Below the pieces are notes generated by a model. It ran no database searches, had not been told where the DNA came from, and saw nothing but the letters and a program-made list of their open reading frames with translations. DNA of 39,232 bases from Beroe ovata (lineage: Eukaryota > Ctenophora > Nuda > Beroida > Beroidae): positions 4,235-43,466 of the forward strand of contig CAMPET010000399.1 of NCBI GenBank assembly GCA_946803715.1, given 5' to 3'. The position numbers and the translations under genes were made by a program. Below, one piece after another: positions 19,457 through 28,096 of the stretch; position 1 is the first letter of the stretch; the number at the start of each line of letters is the position of its first letter.

Positions 19457-19542
19457 CTGAAATTTGGACAGCTTGAGAAATCTGTTGTTTTCATAAAGCA
19501 ACGGCGTAAAGCCATGCCTGGCTGAGAATAGAGGAATGCGTA

Positions 19543-19543
19543 N
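19543..19543. other. Single-n assembly join
   Basis: The sequence ends at 'gaggaatgcgta' and after the n jumps back to 'ctaggacaag', which also occurs at 19206. It is a contig join. Confidence 0.9.
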
Positions 19544-19874
19544 CTAGGACAAGAGATAGCACAGTTATCACCCATTGAGCGTAAGAGTGGAGGTATTCAT
19601 CACTATTCTAACTTGAGTCTGAGATATTTAAAGAGCGTATCAAGAGGATATTCAATCACGTGCATTTCATCTCAACGGCAATCCCGAATATGGCCGTGTT
19701 GTACATAATAGAAAATCGTGTTAGCTAATTAGCTGAAAGTACCGTAAGATAGGGAGAGGGGTCTGTATCCAACATTATTCTTGCTAACCGGTACCACAAT
19801 CCCAATCTGAAATTTGTTGTTTTCATAAAGCAACGGTTTAAAGCCATGCCTGGCTGAGAATAGAGGAATGCGTA
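19544..19874. repeat. 331-bp third copy of the HPF1 exon 6 region
   Basis: A diverged copy of 19206-19542 (also 26068-26404). It includes HPF1 exon 6 at 19806-19743 with an Ala-to-Pro change after V-G-Y-R and a 13-base deletion left of the exon. It ends at the same 'gaggaatgcgta' before the n at 19875. It is the most diverged of the three versions, perhaps an unplaced bubble fragment of the other haplotype. Confidence 0.85.
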
Positions 19875-19875
19875 N
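19875..19875. other. Single-n assembly join
   Basis: Join between the 331-bp fragment and the start of the right-hand block, which begins in the middle of the paralogue 1 coding sequence. Confidence 0.9.
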
Positions 19876-19962
19876 GTAACACAAGATGTACTCAAAGCTT
19901 TGCGCCTCAATGACGTCTAACCCAAGCTTCTCCAATACAATTAGCAGGGTAATCCAATGCAT
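19876..19962 (-). pseudogene. 5' fragment of paralogue 1 (29 codons), cut by the contig join
   Basis: The ATG at 19962 and the first 29 codons (signal peptide to the first ectodomain Cys) are identical to the start of the 297-aa gene at 13093. The frame then runs into the n. It is a truncated assembly copy rather than a separate gene. Confidence 0.85.
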
Positions 19963-21065
19963 GGCGCGAGTTCCGAATGACGGGGAGAGTACCAGGGGGG
20001 TTGAGAGGGGGATGGGGCAGGAACTGGAGGTATAGAATACAGATTCCTACAAATTAGCACCTATAGTATCAATCATTGCGTGAAATGTTTTCCGCCGGCG
20101 TTTCCGTTTTACGAATATCAGACAGAATAAGAAAAACACACAGGCAAGAGAAATAGCTTGAGTTCGGGAAGCAGGTTAAATAATACCATACATCTCCCCC
20201 TGATCAGTATGAGATCTCATTTCCTGTTTAATCTCATTTCCTGTGATATGTGTTATAATGCGATCTCATTCAATGAGGAACATCACGAGAATAATATATT
20301 GATGAAAAATCACGCCTCCATCAATCATGAATTGATCCAATTAGAATTACTCATATTTACTATTAGATTACCGCTGTGTTGTACTTGTTATCCTATCTAT
20401 GTACGTTGCAACAAGGAATGAAAATGGCCCGGGACCAAGGTTGGGATCCTAATTATGGGATCAAATTTAATTTCAGGGGGAGTAACGATAGCTCAGCGGA
20501 ACACAATCACAGTGAATAGAGATCTCGTGTTCAATCCCCCACATATTGAGACAATAACCAGCCGACAATTTGATAAGATCTAAAACAGAAGGTTCAAGAG
20601 AAGGAAATGATAAGAACTTATTGAGAGCCTATAAGACATGCAGTTTACTATAGGTGGAAGAAAAGTACAGAGAATATTGAATCTAATTGGGTTTCAGTAT
20701 CACAAGCATCGAGTAGTCGCAAGAATTCCTCATTGACGTGCACACTTGGATGTGGTATCGGGTCCATCCCCCTATTAGTAGTGGTATCATTGTAGATCAA
20801 TTTATACTCCACCTTGCCACACATAACAGACTAGATCGGGCAAAATTACCTCTCCAATCACACTGTCAATATTTATCTCGCATTATAGTCACCCTTTTCA
20901 ATCGGAACCTCCCCTTACTTTATTACATCTTAAGTTTGGTGACTATGCTCAATGCTACGAGTCAAAACTAAAATCTCACTATGAAAATGAGCCGTCATTA
21001 TACATACACCGGATGAGCCGTCATCGTATCATGTTCATACTGCACGTCATCACACTCCCTCTCCC
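19963..21065. other. Intergenic region, right-block copy of 13094-14196
   Basis: Same content as the left block, including the tRNA-like remnant (about 20481-20541). No gene. Confidence 0.55.
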
Positions 21066-21731
21066 TCATATGTTGGTGTAGAAGTTCTCCTTGCCACTGT
21101 CGATCGAGGATGCGTAGCCCGAGCTCGAGCTAGCCCTGAATTTCTCCTCGCTAACCGGACTGGAGTCTTCCCTCTCATAATAGTTGGCGAAATTCTCCAC
21201 CCACCTGGGGGGCGGCAACTTGGCGGCGGCGGCCAGGTTACTGATCACTATGTCCACTTCAATAAAACTGGGTAAACACTTCTTTCGGATGATTTTAGTG
21301 GTTCGTTCCTTGCGTTTGCAGCAGCACGCAACTTTCTTCACACAACAGCAGTAACAACACAGGAGCAGAAGAAGGAAGATAAGGGGGAGCGTTATCTCTA
21401 GGATAAGTTTTTGCTGATCGGAAAGGAAGGAGGCAGACTCAGGCGGGGTTTCCGTTGGGAGGGCTCTGCAGATACCTTGACCGGTCATGGGATTGTGGAC
21501 ACACTCCTCTCGGTCATCTCGACAGAATACGACGCGTTGCATGGAGGGCTCACAGTCCTCGTAACGAACAATGTGTTCGTTAGCATCGGATATAACTGCG
21601 CACTTGGTGTCGAAACACAGGATTGAGGAAAAGGAACGGGCTGAGATGAGGGGGATATTGTGTAGCAGTAGAGTGGAGAGAAGTGCTACTGATAGAATGC
21701 CCGCGGGTTTGATCCACACTTCTTTAACCAT
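21066..21731 (-). CDS. Six-cysteine type I membrane protein, paralogue 2 (right copy), 221 aa
   Basis: Full-length copy of the gene at 14197-14862, with the same signal peptide, six-Cys ectodomain (Cys 39, 44, 60, 70, 77, 88), membrane helix, Cys cluster and C-terminal Y-T-N-I. It differs at residues 4 (Glu for Lys), 12 (Ile for Thr) and 18 (Leu for Phe), all in the signal peptide region; the mature protein is unchanged. The frame is intact. Probably the second allele of one gene rather than a second locus. Confidence 0.75.
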   Translation of the reverse strand: MVKEVWIKPAGILSVALLSTLLLHNIPLISARSFSSILCFDTKCAVISDANEHIVRYEDCEPSMQRVVFCRDDREECVHNPMTGQGICRALPTETPPESASFLSDQQKLILEITLPLIFLLLLLCCYCCCVKKVACCCKRKERTTKIIRKKCLPSFIEVDIVISNLAAAAKLPPPRWVENFANYYEREDSSPVSEEKFRASSSSGYASSIDSGKENFYTNI

Positions 21732-22399
21732 GTGAAGTTGTTATGTGGGTATAACCACGCTGAAAGTCATTATACATTTATCAATTCTTCGAATTAGCAG
21801 AACGTGGATATTACGACCGCGATATGATCAATAATCAATTAGGGAATGCAATTAGGGAATATCAATTAGGGAATATCAATTAGGGAATGCACAATTAGGG
21901 AATCGCAAAAGTCACGCGCTACGTCACCAGGATCATTTGGAATTGAGTTGAAAAGGTTAGAAAATTATTCAAATGCATCGTGACAGCTGCTAAAGAGTGA
22001 GGTATCATTATGTAGAGATTTATGCGTGTCTTGGATTTGAGGAAGTCAACTAGGAGCAAACAATCGAATTCCTAGAATAGTCCTACGAATAATCATACGA
22101 TCATCATTCTTGAGAATTATAATCTATCGCATTTACATACCACGATTAGATTAAATAATCACCCTGCCTCTGATGCAAGAAGTTTCCTTATTATTCCTAG
22201 CGGAAGGATTACTTGCCATCGATGGCCATCATTTGTTATCATAGCGAGAGGACTAAAAACTTCTCTGATATATTCAAATTAGTGAGGTATAATAAAATTC
22301 CTGCCCACTACACATTTTATCAGCTTGACGGTAGTCCCGCTCAATAAAATAATGGCAAAGTGTCACATGGCCAGGTGTCACATGGCAGGTGTCAAAAGG
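21732..22399. other. Intergenic region, right-block copy, with expanded repeat
   Basis: Counterpart of 14863-15537. It contains the 'aattagggaat' expansion (21824-21905) and the shortened 'gtgtcacatggc' array (22353-22400). No gene seen. Confidence 0.5.
21824..21905. repeat. Tandem repeat 'atcaattagggaat', about 5 units
   Basis: Units of 14-17 nt sharing 'aattagggaat'. The left block has a single unit at the matching place (near 14957-14970), a clear copy-number difference between the blocks. Confidence 0.85.
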
Positions 22400-22858
22400 T
22401 TAGAGTGGTGGCTCCACGCCGTCTAACCGAGACCGTTTCTTAGAACTGGAGAGAAGAGGACCAACTCGGCTGGACGCAGAGTGATACCAATACGTCACCC
22501 GACCAGAATATCTCCATACCAGCGCAGCTACCAGCAGGACCAGGATGATAACCAGGGGAGTTACCATGTATAGCAGATCCAGGTCGCCTCCTACCCTCGT
22601 GCCCTCTTCCCCGGGGCTGGTCTGCCCTTTGGGTACACACGAGCCCTGCCCCGTCATGGGGTTATGTAGGCACAACTCCGTCTTCTTGTCACAGAATGTT
22701 GCCCGTGATATTGACCGTTCACACTCCTCGTATCGAACTATCGTCTCCACTCCCTCAACAATAACGGGACACTTGGTGTCGAAACATGCGACTATTTCGA
22801 ATGTGTTGCCGAGGGAAGGGTGTGGCATGACTAGGGGAAGGAAGATGGGAAATAGCAT
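22400..22858 (-). CDS. Six-cysteine type I membrane protein, paralogue 3 (right copy), 152 aa
   Basis: Intact copy of the gene at 15538-16002, with ATG at 22858 and stop at 22400. The ectodomain and membrane helix are identical. Near the C-terminus one residue differs (R-L-D for R-V-D), and the stop comes two residues earlier because the adjacent minisatellite is shorter. The tail is short and lacks the Cys cluster and Y-x-N motifs. Probably the other allele of paralogue 3. Confidence 0.75.
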   Translation of the reverse strand: MLFPIFLPLVMPHPSLGNTFEIVACFDTKCPVIVEGVETIVRYEECERSISRATFCDKKTELCLHNPMTGQGSCVPKGQTSPGEEGTRVGGDLDLLYMVTPLVIILVLLVAALVWRYSGRVTYWYHSASSRVGPLLSSSKKRSRLDGVEPPL

Positions 22859-24107
22859 GATCTGACTTCCTGGTAGTGTTCCTGGGATTCTGTAAGAGGG
22901 TGAATCAAGGGCAATAACACAATTGTGAAATCAAGTTGAAGTCAAGCTGCTGTCTGTTCAAGGTTGACAATGAATCACGACAAAGTTCCAAAGGCTGCAG
23001 AATAGAATGCCGAATTATAGCTCTCAGCTGTATTGTGCATGAGAAAACACAATAAATTGCGTGTTTTATCACTGGATCTGTCATGTTTCCTCTCTTTGAT
23101 TGTCCACTGAACTACGCAATCCCTCTTTGACTGTGAAGTTGGGGAGTTATAACTTGCGCGGTCTTTATAAGTTGAATTCCTATTTTTTGCCATGCACGAC
23201 CATTTCAGCTATAGGTCCTTGACTTCGACTTTGGCAAGTATGCAGTACAGGACAAGCCCGCATGTGAGCATGCGAGCAATTCTGCTAATGAGAGGAACCA
23301 GGGCAGGATATTATAGATCTGCAGTTCTTGGTGATCGTCATAATTGCAGCTTGATCAGTAGAACTTGTGAATGTGTCATGGGTAGATACGGGATATGACC
23401 AAGGACTATGAGGGGCGAGGGCAATATACCTTTGTTCACACTCATGTGGACTTGAGAGACACTATACCTTTGTTCAGACTCATGTGGACTTAAGAGAGAC
23501 ACTATACCTTTGTTCACACTCATGTGGACTTGAGAGACACTATACCTTTGTTCAGACTCATGTGTTTAAGATAGACAGTGGGGAGGGAGACGCCTGGAGT
23601 TTGTATTGTGCAGGGTATCGGTACCAAAATCAGATACCAGATAAATATGTATCATGGGCAGGAGACAATAATTTTCTCAGTAATATATATTATAGGAGGA
23701 GGAACACCGCATAGCAGCACGCTTTACATATTCACGAAATCGAATAAAGAGAATCTGCGAATGGAGAAGAATCACAGTACGAATTTGCAGAATTACAAAT
23801 TCACCACGGTTTTTATAATTGACAGTTGCCCGATTAATAAAATATAATGTAATAATTAATTAATGCATGAAGTCACGTTTGACAAACGATGAGAATGAAA
23901 CATATTTACATTGTGAGGAAGTAAAATGCTTGCAGAGGGGAAACAGGCGTTAGAGGAGCGATGTATGAGGTGATGTTTTAGCGTGCACAATGAGGGGTTG
24001 CATGCAACCATAATACAGCAACTATTACATATGGAACATCAACAAACACTAATTTGGACTGTGTCTGTCCGTTCGTTGTGTGCTTGTGGTACAGGTAGTG
24101 TGGGGAT

Positions 24108-24138
<31 letters not shown>

Positions 24139-25316
24139 NNNGTGTGTGTGTGTGTAGCTCTGTGTTTGTCTACAATCCTACAGTCTTCTATCTGTAAGAG
24201 GCCCGAACGTGTTTGACTTCATGCATGTTTATGCGTGTGTCTGTGAAGGAAGGCCTCTCGTATAAAATTCCTCCAGCAAGACATAAACTAATGAAAGCCG
24301 ATGAGAAAGCCCTGCACTAACATCGGAAGAAATCTTGACCATTAAATTCAATGTTTATGTTAGACTGTTAAACGGTATTATGATGTAATGGCTCGCATTT
24401 CTCATAATTAATAAATTAGATTATTATGAAGAGATGTTTATTGGGGAATGGCTGCAAAATTCAGGTCAGTGAAGGGAAAGGCGTCCCCAAATGGTCTGAA
24501 ATTTGAGGAGGGGTCACGCACAATCTATAACTTCTAAAACTGCGATTTTCGTATACCTACTATATTGAAAGATCTGCCTTATAGGATCTGTTTTCTATTG
24601 TCCTCAAACCAACAGGCCCTACGTGTCTGCAGTTACCATGTGGACTGATGTAGAACTTGAATAACAACAGTTGACGCACAGTCGGTTGGGAAATTCCATA
24701 TTCTACATCATGCCCGAATGGCTGCAATCGCCGTCATATCGAGAGTCATATCGGGAGTTAGATAGGGAGTTATCGCTCTCGGCATGCTAGCACTCGATAT
24801 GCATGTCGCGATTCATGAATAGACCGCACAATTGAAGTTGAAATAAATGATGAGATTGCTGGAAGAAATGGAGAAATCGAACAAATGAAGGGATGAATTG
24901 GAGCGACACTGCACTTATAGTAACGAGCCCCTGGGCAGCGCTGAAAGAAATAACACTGCAGATTTATTGGAAGACGTCATTGAGAATGTCATAGACAGAA
25001 TATAGCGAGGAAATAATCATTAGGGAGGATGGTTTCTATCGACGTGAATGGCTTAACTAATGTAATGTTATTATCGATGGTTTTGTCATTCCGTTGTACT
25101 TATCATCCCGAATTGTTTGCAACTGTCGACATACCATCATGCATCATTATTATCCGAGCATTCATTCCGATTGTCATGAAATTCATTTTCAATATTGGGA
25201 TTCATATTGTGAATGTAAATAGAATCATTTAACGTCCTTGCTGGCTAATATGCTTAAAAATATGTAGAATACGTAGATTACGATTCCAACAAGCATAAAT
25301 ACTGAAATGATTGCCA
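22859..25316. other. Intergenic region, right-block copy of 16003-18454
   Basis: Same content as the left block: 40-nt minisatellite at about 23423-23566, GT microsatellite with an nnn gap at 24139-24141, GC island near 25555. No gene seen. Confidence 0.55.
24110..24156. repeat. (GT)n microsatellite with nnn gap, right block
   Basis: GT run interrupted by three n at 24139-24141. The true length is unresolved. Confidence 0.9.
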
Positions 25317-27492
25317 CTAATCTGATTCCGATGGCTTGTCAACTGTCTCACACATACGCTTCACTATCCGAGAGTAAAGTGGCCGTCCAAGGAGTTCATA
25401 AGCCAAACATAGGACCCGAGAAATTGTTCCTGTAACGACAAATGGGTGGAATGTCACCTAGAAAGTTGCTCTATGCTTCAATCATTGCTTAACAGCGGAG
25501 AAAATCGAAATTATCGGCTCGATTGAATTTTAATTCCTAAAATTCCTCATGCTGCGCGCGGCGCGCGCGTGTTGATTCAGATCTACAGTTTTGCGCATAT
25601 GAACGCGGGTGCTGTAAAATGAAGCACCGCGCCCTACGAAGTATTGAGTTGAAAATTTGCCATTGACCGGTTATTCGTCAAATTAGCGCCAGTGTTCATC
25701 GATTTTAGTTCATCGATATCATCCTCTATGGAATGTACAAAGCCGTCGTTCACATTTAAGCTGATAAATCATGGAATATTTAGTAACCTAAATGGCTTAC
25801 CGATGAAGTTTTTGCTAGTTTGATGAGAAAACAAGCACATCCCGAACTCCATACCCATTCCATAATCACATTCATCGTTCGCAAACTGTGGAGATGGTGA
25901 TGCACTCGCAACTACTTGATACCGTAATTCACAGAAAAACGGCTGTGATTTACTTATATTTTCTACCTGGATGTAGCTGACACATTCGTCAAATGGCGCC
26001 AGTATGTCATCCTTTTTATCGACATTTTCCTCGCCACAGCTTTTCGTCAGAATAGCAGATAATTCACCTAGGACAAGAGATAGCACAGTTATCACCCATT
26101 CAGTGTAAGAGTGGAGGTATTCATCACTATTTTAACTTGAGTCTGAGATATTTAAAGAGCGTATAAAGAGGTGCATTTCAACTCAACGGCAATCCCGAAT
26201 ATAGCCGTGTTGTACCCTAATAGGAAATCGTGTTAGCTAATTAGCTGAAAGTACCGTAAGAAAGGGAGAGGGCTCTGTATCCAACATTATTCTTACTAAC
26301 CGGTACCACAATCCCAATCTGAAATTTGGACAGCTTGAGAAATCTGTTGTTTTCATAAAGCAACGGCGTAAAGCCATGCCTGGCTGAGAATAGAGGAATG
26401 CGTATTTCAGCTGACCTTATTGAATGTTTTGGCGACGACACCCTTTTTCCGCTTGGAGTCCAGACGTTTGAGTGATTCACTGTTTGCGTGAGTGTCGATT
26501 ATCATATTCAACTCCTCGGGCAATTCGACTCGTTTACTTTTAGCGCAAACCCTGAAGGAATGAACTGCTGTTAGTATTGTTTGAGCGTAGGAAGGATCAT
26601 AATTGTACTACACAGTAGGTAGTTTGATATATCTGAATTAATGCAGTGTACTTCACTATGACAATAAGACCAAAAAGCACATCGAATAAGCAAGTGTCTC
26701 CAACACAATAACTATTTTAGATCATGTCCTCAGTCCTTATATGGTTATCCCAAAATACCATTTCACTCCATGTATTACAGGAATAGCTGTTACAGAAATA
26801 GCCCCACCTCACGAAGTTCAAAAGGTCGGTAGCGTATGGAGTTAGGACACCGGAATTCTTCTGTTTTGAAACCACAAAACAAGGAGTGTCCAAGGGATTG
26901 TCTCTGAAACAATGATTGGATTTTTAGTTTGTATGCATTTCAATGGTTTCCCATTTGTATTTTGTGATTTATGATGTTCAATCTGAATCTAGTGCAGAAG
27001 TTTGCTCAAACCTCCATAGACCATACACATGTGTGTCTGTTATGACACAAGGTTGTAGCTCAGGAGGGCATTGCCACTCCCTATCCAGCATGTGAAGATC
27101 AACTACGTCGTCTCGTGGGGAAGTTTCATCCAGGATTCTGAAGGGACCACAAAGTTTCAAACCCAATTTTTCACGGAAACATTCTGAAATTGGTGGGAAT
27201 AACAACACATTACTCCTGGCACGAACATAACGTTACAGCTTGATTCAAACAGGATCCTCTCTTACCAAGGGGATTTTTGCTCTTCAAAGCCCATTTCCAC
27301 AACCAAAATATGTCTGTATTAAACTTCACTTCGAATTTGGCTTCCAAATCCTCCTTTTCATCCTGAAACGATCAATGATTATGCTGACAACTAATGCTCA
27401 CGAGGAAACGATTGTCTTCTCTATATGACCTATCTGACCTGAAATTCTGTTGAAATCTTCCTGCGTTTTGATTTCTGTTCGGTCCGTGACAT
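25317..27492 (-). CDS. HPF1: Histone PARylation factor 1 (HPF1), complete, 9 exons, 305 aa
   Basis: HPF1 joins the active site of PARP1/2 and redirects ADP-ribosylation to serine, mainly on histones in the nucleus after DNA damage. Exons (minus strand): 27492-27439, 27362-27266, 27183-27012, 26903-26808, 26551-26416, 26318-26255, 26067-25967, 25885-25801 and 25429-25317. All have GT/AG introns in matching phases; the total is 918 nt, 305 aa plus stop (human is 346). Matches to known HPF1: L-G-L-K-L-C-G-P near residue 57; K-K-G-V-V-A-K-T-F, then V-V-P-V-x-K-N-x-V-G-Y-R (the Arg corresponds to human R239); and F-A-N-D-E-C-D-Y-G-M-G, whose Asp-Glu pair corresponds to human D283/E284 that complete the PARP1 active site. 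The N-terminus is basic (K-S-K-R-R-K), a likely nuclear signal. The middle part is much diverged from human and shorter. The last four exons plus exon 6 recur to the left in incomplete copies. Confidence 0.9.
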
Positions 27493-28096
27493 AGTCTACT
27501 TACAGTGAGAACGTTTTATTAGGAAAAGTTGAATTAAGACTTTTGATGACACTACCACTAGGGAAACAAAATGACCATACTTTTGAGAATCAAACCTCAT
27601 TTTCTCGAAATTGATGAAACCTTATAACATATTAATTGAAATCACTAATCATGTCAATATAACTCAATCAACAACGACACATCATGTTTATTTCTATAAT
27701 CAAGCCGGTGCCACACAATACAGCTATGTACTACTGCATTATGCATTGTGCCAAACATCCAAAGTTGATCTCTGCAAAAATCTTCTGAGATACACAAAAT
27801 AAACTGTTTAAGCACGGTTAATAGGGACCAGTATCAAACGAGATTCATCAAATTCCCAAGTTACAGTATATCTCTGTTTTCTAGGTCTTACTCAAATTCA
27901 ATGGGGCTCATTGATGCCAAAAACGGCGAATAATTACTCATGAGGGATACTGGAAATGGGTGCGCCGTCATAATCGAATTGGAAGGAACTTCCGGGCTGA
28001 ATCAATGGGATACCTATCATCAATGATAATCTGGCTGACTCTTTTGAATTTCATTTTAACAAAACTCTCTGCAGTGAACATCAATTTCTCGTTACA
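27493..28096. other. Spacer between HPF1 start and AP-4 beta 3' end
   Basis: AT-rich, 600 nt, holding the HPF1 promoter and the AP-4 beta 3' UTR. A 195-codon plus ORF starting at 27960 is mostly the antisense of the AP-4 gene and was not accepted. No other element seen. Confidence 0.5.

Larger units (their letters stand above)
13007..19542. repeat. Left copy of the 6.5-kb duplicated block
   Basis: Nearly identical, base for base, to 19876-26404 (offset about 6869 at the left, 6856 in the middle, 6862 at the right). It contains the 5' end of paralogue 1, all of paralogues 2 and 3, and the four last HPF1 exons plus exon 6. It ends at 'gaggaatgcgta' immediately before the n at 19543. Differences from the right copy are sparse SNPs plus copy-number changes in short tandem repeats. 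It is probably one haplotype contig. Confidence 0.9.
19876..26404. repeat. Right copy of the 6.5-kb duplicated block
   Basis: Counterpart of 13007-19542. It starts inside paralogue 1 coding sequence and runs on without a break into unique HPF1 DNA at 26405, so it is the copy connected to the right part of the window. The left copy is the one connected to complete paralogue 1. Confidence 0.9.

Noticed and set aside
26319-26400. Hydrophilic frame upstream of HPF1 exon 6 (alternative acceptor after 'attctcag')
   Set aside because: That frame does not match HPF1. The acceptor at 26318 joins K-T-F-N-K directly to I-G-I-V-V-P-V as in known HPF1.
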